From: Stenotrophomonas sp. NA06056
Lineage (GTDB): Bacteria; Pseudomonadota; Gammaproteobacteria; Xanthomonadales; Xanthomonadaceae
Assembly (NCBI RefSeq): GCF_013364355.1
Contig: NZ_CP054931.1
Location: 4,388,501-4,452,500, forward strand
Direction of reading: 5' to 3'
Length of the DNA stretch: 64,000 nt
Shown: positions 8,127 to 17,216 of the stretch, piece by piece
Layout: each line of letters opens with the position of its first letter
Position numbering within the stretch: the stretch's first letter is position 1
Notes under the pieces: model-generated
The model's input: the letters and a program-made list of their open reading frames with translations, nothing else
The model's database searches: none
Told to the model about the DNA's origin: nothing
Program-made: the position numbers and the translations under genes

Positions 8127-9380
8127 ATGTCGATCCTGACACGTCGGTCGCCGCGCGCGACCGGGCTGGTCGTCGCCGTGCTGCTGGGCCTGATGCCCGC
8201 CGCACAGGTCGCCGCACAAGCCGCACCTTCGTATGACACCCTTCTGGAACGTCTCGACCAGCTGCCAGGCACGCGTGTCGGCGCGGCATTGGCCGAGGCG
8301 GCCGACGCCCGCGCCGACCAGGCCCGGGCGCTGCCCAACCCCTCCCTGTCCTACTCGGCCGAGAATGCCTGGGGCACCGGCTCCTACGGCGGCATGGGCA
8401 GGGCCGACACCGTGCTTACCCTGTCCCAGCCGCTGGAGGTCTGGGGCCAGCGTGGCGCGCGCGTCCGCGCGGCCCGCGCCGAGGCACAGGCCGCTGCCCT
8501 GCGCGGTTCGCAGAGCCGCAGCGATGTCGCCAGCCAGTTGGCGGCGATCTACGCACAGGCGGAAAGCGCCCTGCGTCGCTACAGCCTGGCCGACGAAGCG
8601 CTGACCCTCACCCGCGACGACGCGGCGGCAGTCAACGCCATGGTCAAGCACGGGCGCGAGCCACAGTTGCGCGCCGTGCAGGCACAAAGCGAAGTGGCCA
8701 ATGCCAGCGCCGCGCTGGATGAGGCGCAAGCCTTCCGCGATGCCGCACTGGCCCGCCTGGCCGGTGCCGCCCTGCTGGATACACCGGTGCAGACCATCGA
8801 CAACAGCCTGCTCGACCGCGCACCGCCTGCACCGCGTGGCGCCACCGATGTAGCACTGGCCGTGCGTGTCGCCGAAGCCGAGGTGGATGCGGCCGGTCGC
8901 CTGGTCGATGTGGAGCGCAAGCGTGCCCTGCCCGACCTCAGCGTCACGGCCGCACAGACGCGTTTCCGCGAGGACCGCGAGCAGGCCTACACGCTCGGCG
9001 TCAGCCTCTCGATTCCGCTGTTCGACCGCAACCGTGGTGGCATCCGCGCCGCCAGTGCCGAACAGCGCGCGGCCGAGGCACGGCTGGACCAGCAGCGTCG
9101 CGACAGCGAAGCGGAACGGTTGTCGGCGGTGGCAGGCCTGAAGGCCGCCGGCAGCCGTACCCGCGCCGCCGACGAAAGCGTGGTCGCGGCCGAGGAAGCC
9201 TATCGCCTGGCCCGCGTCGGCTTCGACGCCGGACGCATCTCGCAGCTGGAGCTGCGCAGCACCCGCAGTGCACTCATCGCCGCCCGCGGCACCGCCGTGG
9301 ACGCGCGCTTGTCGCGCGTCGGCGCGGAAATCGATCTCGCCCGCCTCGAAGGGCGCGCACCTTTTGTGGAGGCCCGATGA
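8127..9380 (+). CDS. czcC: CzcC-type outer membrane efflux protein (TolC family)
   Basis: 417 residues. Outer-membrane channel of a tripartite heavy-metal efflux pump. Signal peptide in residues 1-30 (VVAVLLGLMPAAQVAAQA). Long Ala/Glu/Arg-rich helices in two repeats, typical of OEP domains, with ALPNPSLSYSAENAWG near residue 70 and LPDLSVTAAQTRF near 275. It overlaps czcB by 4 bp (ATGA), so the two are translationally coupled. Metal specificity follows from the CzcA partner. Confidence 0.88.
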   Translation: MSILTRRSPRATGLVVAVLLGLMPAAQVAAQAAPSYDTLLERLDQLPGTRVGAALAEAADARADQARALPNPSLSYSAENAWGTGSYGGMGRADTVLTLSQPLEVWGQRGARVRAARAEAQAAALRGSQSRSDVASQLAAIYAQAESALRRYSLADEALTLTRDDAAAVNAMVKHGREPQLRAVQAQSEVANASAALDEAQAFRDAALARLAGAALLDTPVQTIDNSLLDRAPPAPRGATDVALAVRVAEAEVDAAGRLVDVERKRALPDLSVTAAQTRFREDREQAYTLGVSLSIPLFDRNRGGIRAASAEQRAAEARLDQQRRDSEAERLSAVAGLKAAGSRTRAADESVVAAEEAYRLARVGFDAGRISQLELRSTRSALIAARGTAVDARLSRVGAEIDLARLEGRAPFVEAR

Positions 9381-10576
9381 ACCTGTCCCGTTCTTTCCCC
9401 CTGGTTGGTGGCCTGCTGCTGACCGTAGTGCTGGCTGGCTGCTCCGGCAACGCACAGAACCCGGACGCATCGGATGCCGCCCGCAAGGCAGCAGCCGACG
9501 ATGGCCATGGCCACGCCGCTGACAGTACCGAAGCCAAGGCCGAAACACGCAAGGTGCCCGACGCTGACGAAGGCGTGGTGCAGCTGACGCCCGAGCAGAT
9601 CAAGGCTTCCGGCATCGACGTGGTCGCCGTCGGCCGCGGCGGCGGCGGTTCGACGCGGCTGTCCGGCCGGGTCGAACCTTCGATCGGTGCGCGTGCATCG
9701 GTCGCCTCCACCGTGACCGGGCGTGTGGAGCGCGTGCTGGTCGCACCCGGCACCGCAGTGAAGCAGAACCAGGCGCTGGCGATCGTGGTCAGCGGCGAAG
9801 CGGCGGTGTTCCGCGCCAATGCGGTTGCCGCCGCTGCGGAAGCCGAGGCGGCGCGCCTGGCCCATGGCCGCGACAAGGCGCTGGTCGAGCAGGGCGTGGT
9901 CGCCCGCCAGGAACTGGAAACCTCACGCGCGCGCTCGCTGGCGGCGCAGGCGCAGGCCGCGGCCGCACAGGCACAGGCCGCCGCCAACGGTTCACCCGAC
10001 AGCAGCGGCCGCGTGCGCATCACCAGCCCGGTGGCCGGCATCGTCGGCAACGTGCAGGTCACGCCGGGTGGCGTGGTGGCGGCCGGCAGCCCGGTGGCCG
10101 ACGTCGCCGATCCGTCGATGAACGAGCTGGTGTTCACCGCACCGCCGGCGCTGGCCGCGCAGGTCAGCCCGGGCATGACGCTGGAAGTGAGCGTGCCGGG
10201 CGGCAGCTTCAGTGCCACCGTCACCGGTTCGGCCGCCGATGTGCGTCAGCAGGGCGGCGTAGCGGTAATCCGTGCCACGCCGGTCAATGCCGCATTGCCG
10301 CCAGCTGGTTCGCCGGTGTCTGCAGTAGTGGTCACCGACGGCAAGGATGGCGCGTTGAGCGTGCCGGCCGATGCCGTGCAGAACGTGGATGGCAGCAGCG
10401 CGGTATTCGTCGCCGTCGAGGGCGGCTTCAAGGTGCAACCGGTGCTGGCCGGCCGACGCGCCGGCGACCGCATCGAGATCCTCGGTGGCCTGAGCGGCAG
10501 CGAACGCATCGTCGGCACCAACGCGTTCCTGCTCAAGGCCGAACTGGCCAAGGGCGAAGCCGAGCACGGGCACTGA
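9377..10576 (+). CDS. czcB: CzcB-type periplasmic adaptor lipoprotein
   Basis: 399 residues, membrane-fusion protein linking CzcA to CzcC. Lipobox VLAGC with Cys22 indicates a lipid anchor. A His/Asp-rich stretch (DDGHGHAADS) near residue 40 could bind metal. Then the beta-barrel and lipoyl parts (ASVASTVTGRVERVLVAPGT) flank an Ala-rich helical hairpin, and the C-terminal domain follows. The order czcC-czcB-czcA with a 4-bp overlap before and a 9-bp gap after is a standard operon. Confidence 0.9.
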   Translation: MNLSRSFPLVGGLLLTVVLAGCSGNAQNPDASDAARKAAADDGHGHAADSTEAKAETRKVPDADEGVVQLTPEQIKASGIDVVAVGRGGGGSTRLSGRVEPSIGARASVASTVTGRVERVLVAPGTAVKQNQALAIVVSGEAAVFRANAVAAAAEAEAARLAHGRDKALVEQGVVARQELETSRARSLAAQAQAAAAQAQAAANGSPDSSGRVRITSPVAGIVGNVQVTPGGVVAAGSPVADVADPSMNELVFTAPPALAAQVSPGMTLEVSVPGGSFSATVTGSAADVRQQGGVAVIRATPVNAALPPAGSPVSAVVVTDGKDGALSVPADAVQNVDGSSAVFVAVEGGFKVQPVLAGRRAGDRIEILGGLSGSERIVGTNAFLLKAELAKGEAEHGH

Positions 10577-10585
10577 GGACCTTCC

Positions 10586-13500
10586 ATGTTCAAGCTCATC
10601 ATTGAAACCGCGGTACGCCACCGCTGGCTGGTCGTGGCCCTGGCTGCACTCGTTGCCGCCGTAGGCCTGTTCCAGCTCGGCAAGCTGCCGATCGATGCGG
10701 TACCGGACATCACCAACCGCCAGGTGCAGATCAACACCGTGGCACCGGCACTGACGCCCGAGCAGATCGAGCGGCAGGTGACCTATCCGCTGGAAACCGC
10801 GCTGGCCGGCATCCCCGGCCTGACCACCACCCGTTCGCTGTCGCGCAATGGCTTCTCGCAGGTCACCGCGATCTTCACCGACGCCACCGACATCTACTTC
10901 GCCCGCCAGCAGGTGGCCGAACGCATGCGCGAGGCCTCCGAAGACCTGCCTGATGGTGCGTCGCCGATGCTGTCGCCGGTCACCACCGGACTCGGCGAGG
11001 TGTTGATGTGGACGGTGGATTTCACCGCGTTCGACCCTGCCAAGCTGGCCAAGCCCGGTGAAGCGGGCTGGCAGGCCGGCGAGGTCTACCGCACGCCGGA
11101 AGGCAATCTGCTGCGCACGCCGGAAGAGCGCGCCACCTACCTGCGCACCGTGCAGGACTGGATCATCGCACCGCAGATGCGCTCCAGCCCCGGGCTGGCA
11201 GGCGTCGACACCGTCGGTGGCTACGTGAAGGAGTACGGCGTGCATCCGGACAGCGCGCGGTTGGCCGCGCATGGCCTGGGCCTGGCCGACCTGGTGACGG
11301 CACTGCAGCGCTCCAACGTGCAGGCCGGTGCCGGTTTCGTGCAGCGTGCCGGCGAGGGCCTGGTGGTGCGTGCCGATGGCTTGGCGCTGACCACCGACGA
11401 CCTTGCGCAGGCGCCGGTAGCGACCCGCAATGGCGTGGTGGTGCGCGTGGCCGATGTGGCCACCGTGGAACTGAGCCGCGCGCCGCGTCTGGGTGCGGCC
11501 AGCCGCAACGGCCACGAGGCCGTGCTGGGCACCGCGCTGATGATTGCCGGTGGCAACAGCCGCACCGTGGCGCAGGCCGCTGCCGCGCGCCTTGAACAGG
11601 TGAACAAATCGCTGCCGGCCGACATCGTGGCAGCGCCGGTGCTGGACCGTAGCGTGCTGGTCAATTCCACCATCAAGACCGTGGCCAGGAACCTCACCGA
11701 GGGCGCGCTGCTGGTGGTGGTGGTGCTGTTCCTGCTGCTCGGCAACCTGCGCGCGGCGACGATCACCGCACTGGTGATCCCGCTGTCGTTCCTGTTCGCG
11801 GTGATCGGCATGAACCGCTTCGGCATCAGCGGCAACCTGATGAGCCTGGGTGCACTGGACTTCGGCATCCTGGTGGACGGTGCGGTGATCGTGATCGAAT
11901 CAACACTGCTGATGCTGGGCCAGCGCCGTGCCGAACTGGGCCGTGCGTTGACCGCGATGGAGCGCCTGCGCGTAGCGGCCGATTCGGCGCGCAGGATGGC
12001 GCGACCTGCAGCGTTCGGCCAGCTGATCATCCTGCTGGTGTTCGCGCCGATCCTCACTCTGGAAGGTGTGGAAGGCAAAACGTTCCACCCGATGGCCGCC
12101 ACCTTCATGCTGGCCCTGGTGGGTGCCTTCATCTTCTCCTTCACCTTTGTGCCGGCGATGGCTGCACTGATGGTTCGCGAGCCAAAGCTCAAGGAAGGCG
12201 AGGCACACAGCGATGATGGCGAGCACGAAACGAAGCTGATCCGCGTGCTGCGTGGGCGTATCGAGCCGATCATCCGCCAGGCCGTCGCGCGTCCGCGGGC
12301 GGTGGTGGCCGGTGCGGGCCTGATGCTGCTGGTGGGCATCGGTTCGTTCGGCCTGCTCGGCCGCGAGTTCATGCCGACCCTGGATGAAGGCAACGTGGCG
12401 ATGCAGGCACTGCGCGTGCCGTCTACTTCACTGGAGCAGTCGCTGGCGATGCAGCTGGCACTGGAAAAGGCGATTGCCCAGCAACCGGAGGTGGAAACGG
12501 TGTTCTCGCGTACCGGCACCGCTGAAGCGGCGATCGACCCGATGCCGACCAACATTTCCGACAGCGTGATCGTGCTCAAGCCACGTGCGGACTGGCCCGA
12601 TCCGAAGCTGGGCAAGGAGGCCCTGGTGGCCCGCTTCGAAAAGCTGGCCGGCCAGCAGCTGGGCAACAGCTTCGAGTTCAGCCAGCCGATCGAGCTGCGC
12701 TTCAACGAGCTGATTTCCGGCGTGCGGACCGATCTGGCGGTGATGATCTTCGGCGATGACTTCAGCCAGCTGCAGAAGGTCGCCGATCAGGTGGCGCTGA
12801 AACTGCGTGCGGTGGAGGGTGCGGCCGATGTGCGCGTGGAGCAGATTTCAGGCCTGCCCACGCTCAACGTCAAGATCGACCATGTGGCAGCGGCGCAGTA
12901 CGGATTGACCGCCGCGGACGTCAGCGATGCGCTGTCCACCGGCATCGGCGGCACGGCAGCCGGCAAGATCTTCGAGGGCGACCGCCGCTTTGACGTGGTG
13001 GTGCGGCTGGATGACAGCGCACGCAACGACCCGGATCAGCTGGCCTCGCTGCCGATCGCCACGCCGGCTGGCGTGGTGATCCCGCTGTCCTCGGTGGCCC
13101 GCATCAGCGTCAGCGAAGGGCCGAACCAGATCAGCCGCAACAATGGCAGCCGGCGGGTGGTGGTGCAGGCCAACGTGCGCGGCCGCGATCTCGGCGGCTT
13201 CGTTGGCGAAGCACAGACCGCCGTCGCAGACGTGGCGCTGCCACCGGGTGCGTACCTGACCTGGGGTGGCCAGTTCGAGAACCTGCAGCGTGCGGAAAAG
13301 CGCCTGGCCACGGTGGTGCCGGTGGTGTTCCTGCTGATCGGCAGCCTGCTGTTCATGGCCCTGCGCAGTGGCAAGGAAGCCATTCTGGTCTTCAGCTGCG
13401 TACCGCTGGCGCTGGTCGGCGGCATCCTCGCCCTGCTGCTGCGCGGCATGCCGTTCTCGGTGTCGGCAGCGGTGGGCTTCATCGCCGTGTCCGGCGTGGC

Positions 13501-13795
13501 CACGCTCAACGGCCTGGTGCTGATGCAGGCGATCCGTGAGCGCCTGGACGCCGGTGACCTGCCGATGATGGCCGCGATCAATGGTGCGTCCAGCCGTATC
13601 CGCGCGGTGCTGACCACGGCGCTGGTGGCGATCGTCGGTTTCATCCCGATGGCGATTGCCAGTGGTTCCGGTGCGGAAGTGCAGAAGCCGCTGGCGACGG
13701 TGGTGATCGGTGGCTTGATCACTGCCACGGTGCTGACCCTGCTGGTGCTGCCGACCTTCGCCGCGCGCGTGGCGAAGGTGCGGGCGGCAGGCTGA
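10586..13795 (+). CDS. czcA: CzcA-type heavy-metal RND efflux pump
   Basis: 1069-residue inner-membrane proton/metal antiporter. N-terminal membrane segment, two large periplasmic loops and 12 expected membrane helices. Helix 4 carries DFGILVDGAVIVIES (Asp near 425 and 430, final Glu), matching the DFGxxVDGAVVxxE signature of HME-RND pumps for divalent cations (Co, Zn, Cd), not the Cu/Ag class. Starts MFKLIIETAVRHRWLVV, as in the family, 9 bp after czcB. A perfect hairpin follows the stop. Confidence 0.93.
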   Translation: MFKLIIETAVRHRWLVVALAALVAAVGLFQLGKLPIDAVPDITNRQVQINTVAPALTPEQIERQVTYPLETALAGIPGLTTTRSLSRNGFSQVTAIFTDATDIYFARQQVAERMREASEDLPDGASPMLSPVTTGLGEVLMWTVDFTAFDPAKLAKPGEAGWQAGEVYRTPEGNLLRTPEERATYLRTVQDWIIAPQMRSSPGLAGVDTVGGYVKEYGVHPDSARLAAHGLGLADLVTALQRSNVQAGAGFVQRAGEGLVVRADGLALTTDDLAQAPVATRNGVVVRVADVATVELSRAPRLGAASRNGHEAVLGTALMIAGGNSRTVAQAAAARLEQVNKSLPADIVAAPVLDRSVLVNSTIKTVARNLTEGALLVVVVLFLLLGNLRAATITALVIPLSFLFAVIGMNRFGISGNLMSLGALDFGILVDGAVIVIESTLLMLGQRRAELGRALTAMERLRVAADSARRMARPAAFGQLIILLVFAPILTLEGVEGKTFHPMAATFMLALVGAFIFSFTFVPAMAALMVREPKLKEGEAHSDDGEHETKLIRVLRGRIEPIIRQAVARPRAVVAGAGLMLLVGIGSFGLLGREFMPTLDEGNVAMQALRVPSTSLEQSLAMQLALEKAIAQQPEVETVFSRTGTAEAAIDPMPTNISDSVIVLKPRADWPDPKLGKEALVARFEKLAGQQLGNSFEFSQPIELRFNELISGVRTDLAVMIFGDDFSQLQKVADQVALKLRAVEGAADVRVEQISGLPTLNVKIDHVAAAQYGLTAADVSDALSTGIGGTAAGKIFEGDRRFDVVVRLDDSARNDPDQLASLPIATPAGVVIPLSSVARISVSEGPNQISRNNGSRRVVVQANVRGRDLGGFVGEAQTAVADVALPPGAYLTWGGQFENLQRAEKRLATVVPVVFLLIGSLLFMALRSGKEAILVFSCVPLALVGGILALLLRGMPFSVSAAVGFIAVSGVATLNGLVLMQAIRERLDAGDLPMMAAINGASSRIRAVLTTALVAIVGFIPMAIASGSGAEVQKPLATVVIGGLITATVLTLLVLPTFAARVAKVRAAG

Positions 13796-13801
13796 AAGAC
13801 A

Positions 13802-13831
13802 AAAGGGGCGGATCATGTGATCCGCCCCTTT
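13802..13831. terminator. Bidirectional terminator between czcA and the DUF885 gene
   Basis: Perfect 14-bp stem (arm AAAGGGGCGGATCA) with a 2-nt loop, T-rich on the right and A-rich on the left, so it can end czcA and the convergent DUF885 transcript. Confidence 0.85.
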
Positions 13832-13841
13832 CTGCTGGGGT

Positions 13842-13864
13842 TGCCGGCCAGCGGCCGGCACTAC
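13842..13864 (-). repeat. SMAG element, single copy
   Basis: Palindrome TGCCGGCC-AGC-GGCCGGCA ending CTAC (GTAG on minus). It lies just beyond the czcA terminator. Confidence 0.85.
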
Positions 13865-13911
13865 CATTCCGCATTCCGGTTACGCCGGGCCATGCCCGAC
13901 GGCGCGATGGG

Positions 13912-15684
13912 TCAGGCCTTCTTGCGCTCGGCGATGTACGCCTGGATCTGCTGCTCCAGCACCGGCAACGGCACTGAGCCCTGCTTCAGCAGCGTGTCGT
14001 GGAAGCCCTTGATGTCGAACTTGTCACCCAGCTCCTTCTCCGCCTGCGCGCGCAGGCGCACGATGGCGATCTCGCCCAGCTTGTAACTCAGCGCCTGGCC
14101 CGGCCAGGAAATGTAGCGGTCCACCTCGGTGGTCACTTCATGCTCGCTCAACGCGGTGTGGTCACGCAGGTAGGCCAGGGCCTGCTCGCGGCTCCAGCCC
14201 TTGCTGTGCACGCCAGTGTCGATCACCAGGCGCGTGGCGCGCCACATCTCGTAGGTCAGGCGACCGAAATCCTCGTACGGGGTTTCGTAGATGCCCATTT
14301 CCACGCCCAGCTTCTCGCAGTACAGCGCCCAGCCTTCGCCATAGGCGGAGATGTAAGCATTGCGGCGGAACTCCGGCAGGTTCTTCTGCTCGGCGGCGAT
14401 GGCACCCTGCAGTGCATGGCCCGGATCGGATTCGTGCAGGGTCAACGCCGGCAGGTTGTACAGCGGGCGCGACGGCAGGTTGTAGGTATTGAGCCAATAG
14501 GTGCCCATGCCACCGCGGCCGGCGGTCCAGAACGGCGCGATGTCCGGCGGCACCGGCACGATGGTGAAGCGCGCGCGCGGCAATGTCATGTACTTGCCGA
14601 GCTGGCCATCCGCGCGCTTTGAGATCCATGCGGCACGCGACAGCAGCTCTTCCGGTGTCTTGGCGTAGAACTGCGGATCGGTACGCAGGAAGGTCAGGAA
14701 CTCGGCAAAGCTGCCCTTGAACTTCACCTGCTTGATGATGTCGTTCATTTCCTTCTGGATGCGTGCCACTTCATCCAGGCCGATGCGGTGGATCTCGTCC
14801 GGCGACAGGTCCAGCGTGGTGTATTCGTGGATCTGCTGCTTGTAGTAGGCCTTGCCGTCGGGCATCGCTTCGGCGGCCAGGGTGGTGCGTGCCTGCGGCA
14901 CGTATTCGTTGACGAAGAACGTGCGCAGCTGCTGGAACGCCGGCACCACCTTGCCACTGATCGCCGCACGCGCCTGCGCCTGCAGCTTGGCCTGCTCGGC
15001 GGCCGGGATGGTGCTTGGCAGCTTCTTGAACGGCGCGTACAACGGCGATTCGGTCGGGTCCTTCAGCTCGGCGACGGTGGCGATGGATACCTCGCGGCCG
15101 TCGAGCACCGCACGCGGCACGCTGAAGCCGCGTTTGAGGCCGGCGCGCATGTTGTCGGTCTGCTGGCCGAAGTAGCGCGGCACATCGTTCAGCCGTGCGA
15201 TGTAGTTCTGGTAGTCCTGCACGGTCTTCATCTCGCGCCGGGCCATGAAGGACAGGTTGGACCAGAACGAGGAGTCGGCGTTGAACGGCATCTCGTAGCC
15301 GCGCAGGCGCACTTCTTCGGCCAGGTTGAACACCTGGTCGCGGTAGATCGCGTAGTTGACCTGGTTGTCGGGCGACAGGGTCTTCGGATCGATCTTCTTC
15401 AGCGCGGCGAGGGTCTCGTCCCACATCTTCAGGCGCGCCTGCTGCGCGGCCGGGCCGACGTCGGGCATGCGGGTGGCGTTGGCCGGGGCGTCTTCGTCCT
15501 CGCTGGCCTCGCCGCCGCCATCCTGGCGCCACTTCCATTCCTTCTCGTACAGCGCGCGGAAGGCGGCATCGGCGGGCGATTCGGTGGCCACGCTGGCCGG
15601 GGCGGTGGCGGTGGACGGTGCGGCCAGGGCCACGGCAGGGGCAGACAGGGCGATGAGCAGGGCTACGGCAAGACGGGTTTTCAC
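13912..15684 (-). CDS. DUF885 family exported protein (putative metallopeptidase)
   Basis: 590 residues with a signal peptide (TRLAVALLIALSAPAVALA). The family has no settled activity but resembles zinc carboxypeptidases by fold: a conserved HESDPGHALQ motif near residue 390 is followed by the YISAYGEGWALYCEKLG block, giving an HExxxGH...E arrangement of likely zinc ligands. The start is GTG, either at 15684 (chosen) or 15690; upstream in-frame sequence is repeat-derived. A periplasmic location is inferred. Convergent with czcA. Confidence 0.82.
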   Translation of the reverse strand: MKTRLAVALLIALSAPAVALAAPSTATAPASVATESPADAAFRALYEKEWKWRQDGGGEASEDEDAPANATRMPDVGPAAQQARLKMWDETLAALKKIDPKTLSPDNQVNYAIYRDQVFNLAEEVRLRGYEMPFNADSSFWSNLSFMARREMKTVQDYQNYIARLNDVPRYFGQQTDNMRAGLKRGFSVPRAVLDGREVSIATVAELKDPTESPLYAPFKKLPSTIPAAEQAKLQAQARAAISGKVVPAFQQLRTFFVNEYVPQARTTLAAEAMPDGKAYYKQQIHEYTTLDLSPDEIHRIGLDEVARIQKEMNDIIKQVKFKGSFAEFLTFLRTDPQFYAKTPEELLSRAAWISKRADGQLGKYMTLPRARFTIVPVPPDIAPFWTAGRGGMGTYWLNTYNLPSRPLYNLPALTLHESDPGHALQGAIAAEQKNLPEFRRNAYISAYGEGWALYCEKLGVEMGIYETPYEDFGRLTYEMWRATRLVIDTGVHSKGWSREQALAYLRDHTALSEHEVTTEVDRYISWPGQALSYKLGEIAIVRLRAQAEKELGDKFDIKGFHDTLLKQGSVPLPVLEQQIQAYIAERKKA

Positions 15685-15889
15685 GAGCACAGGTTCCCGG
15701 GAAGGCAGACCCCGATCATGGCACCCCGCATCGCGCATGGCATGGGACGAAGGTCCTGCCTGCAACGCAGGCAGGACCGGGAACCGGCCGCAGGCCGGGA
15801 CCCCAGCGCCGAAGGCTGGTCGGCTGCTCTTGTGCTCGATGCGTGAAAGAATCCACGCCTCGCATGGCATGGGACAGAGCCCGGCCTCA
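15685..15889. other. Upstream region of the DUF885 gene
   Basis: About 200 bp without a gene. It contains GC-rich inverted stretches (for example around 15760-15810, CTGCCTGCAACGCAGGCAGG) and degenerate GATCCACGC-type repeat remnants near 15850. No clear promoter recognised. Confidence 0.4.
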
Positions 15890-16049
15890 GTAGATCCACG
15901 CCATGCGTGGATGCCCCTGGCGCTGGGCACACCTGCGCCGACCAAGGTCGGCGTCTACCGGAGCACCGAGGCGCCAGCATTGCCGCTCTGGTAGTGGCCA
16001 ACCTTGGTTGGCCCCGCAAAACCCAGCGCCGACCAAGGTCGGCGTCTAC
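15890..16049. repeat. Cluster of four SMAG elements
   Basis: Four palindromes of three sequence types: GTAGATCCACG (15890-15913, plus orientation), GCGCCGACC ending CTAC (15935-15958, minus), GTAGTGGCCAACC (15991-16014, plus) and another GCGCCGACC copy (16026-16049, minus). The last ends 7 bp before the stop of the LAB_N gene. Confidence 0.88.
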
Positions 16050-16056
16050 ACGAGCT

Positions 16057-16404
16057 TCAGTGGCTGGCCCTGTCCCGCTTCCAGCCGCGATGCTTGATGT
16101 CCAGTTGCAGGCTGTACAACGCCGTGAACGCCGGGAACAGGTTCTGCAGCACGCCCACCGAGTCCTGCTTGGCCGAGAACAGGAAGTAGCTCAGCGTCAT
16201 CAGGCTGCCGACCACGCTCATGTACCAGAACAGGCGCGGGATCACCGGCTTGCCGGCGCGCTTGGACGCAACGAACTGGACCAGCCAGCGGCCACCGAAC
16301 ATCAGTGCACCGGTGTAGCCGATCAGCTTCCAACCGGTCACGTGCAGGCCGGTCCAGTACAACCAGGTCAGCGGCTGGTCCAGCCAATGAAGCTCCAGAT
16401 CCAT
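16057..16404 (-). CDS. Lipid A biosynthesis N-terminal domain (LAB_N) membrane protein
   Basis: 115 residues with three hydrophobic segments (LTWLYWTGLHVTGWKLIGYTG; LFWYMSVVGSLMTLSYFLFS; VLQNLFPAFTALYSLQL). Stand-alone LAB_N proteins occur beside polyprenyl-phosphate glycosyltransferases and are thought to help add sugars to lipids, but the function is unproven. Its ATG overlaps the TGA of the upstream glycosyltransferase (TGATG), so translation is coupled. Confidence 0.8.
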   Translation of the reverse strand: MDLELHWLDQPLTWLYWTGLHVTGWKLIGYTGALMFGGRWLVQFVASKRAGKPVIPRLFWYMSVVGSLMTLSYFLFSAKQDSVGVLQNLFPAFTALYSLQLDIKHRGWKRDRASH

Positions 16405-17126
16405 CAACGCTCCTCCACCGCGGTGCGCTTGCTGCGGGTGATCAGCCAGGCCACGCCGCGCAGGTCGCGGATGCCGACCAGCGCGCGGCCCAGGTTGTTG
16501 TACTTGGACACGCCGGCCGTGCGATGGCGGTGGTTGACCGGCACGCTGATGGTCTTCCAGCCGGCGCGCTGCATCAGCGCCGGCAGGTAGCGATGCATAT
16601 GGTCGAAGTACGGCAGATCGAGAAAAGCATTGCGCTCGAACAGCTTGATGCCGCAGCCGGTATCGGGGGTGTCATCGCGCAGCATGCGCGCGCGGATGGC
16701 GTTGGCCCACTTGCTGGCCCAACGCTTGCTGCCGCTGTCCTGACGGTTGACGCGCCAGCCGGCGAACAGCTTGACCTCGGTGGCGGCGGCGCTGCGGGCT
16801 TGCAGCAGCTTGGGGATGTCGGCCGGATCGTTCTGGCCGTCACCGTCGAGGGTGGCGATCCACGGTGCACGCGCGTGCTTGACGCCGGTACGTACCGCGG
16901 TGCTCTGCCCGCTCTGCGAGACATGGTGCAGCACCCGCAGTTCCGGCGTGGTGGCCTTCAGCCCCTGCAGCACGGCCAGGGTGTCATCGCGCGAATGATC
17001 GTCGATGTAGACGATCTCGAACGGCAGCCGGCCGCGCAGCGCAGCGGTGATTTCAGCCACCAGCGGCGCGACGTTGTCGTGCTCATTGAATACCGGGACA
17101 ACAACGGACAGCTCGGGTTGGCTCAT
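16404..17126 (-). CDS. Family 2 glycosyltransferase (polyprenyl-phosphate type)
   Basis: 240 residues; GT-A fold enzyme that probably moves a sugar from a nucleotide sugar to undecaprenyl phosphate at the inner membrane. Motifs: LSVVVPVFNEHDNV at the N-terminus, YIDDHSRDDT, the metal site LDGDGQNDP near residue 95, and RHRTAGVSKYNNLGRAL near the C-terminus. No C-terminal membrane helices, unlike DPMS/GtrB with tails, so it resembles the short dolichol-phosphate mannosyltransferase type. Coupled to LAB_N; the epimerase gene lies 90 bp upstream. Confidence 0.88.
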   Translation of the reverse strand: MSQPELSVVVPVFNEHDNVAPLVAEITAALRGRLPFEIVYIDDHSRDDTLAVLQGLKATTPELRVLHHVSQSGQSTAVRTGVKHARAPWIATLDGDGQNDPADIPKLLQARSAAATEVKLFAGWRVNRQDSGSKRWASKWANAIRARMLRDDTPDTGCGIKLFERNAFLDLPYFDHMHRYLPALMQRAGWKTISVPVNHRHRTAGVSKYNNLGRALVGIRDLRGVAWLITRSKRTAVEER

Positions 17127-17216
17127 GGGGGGACTCGGCCAAGGAGGGACAAAGACCGCGCATTTTCCGATGCCGAGGTTATCCGAAGATGAATCCGGCA
17201 GTGTGAGGAAGGTTTC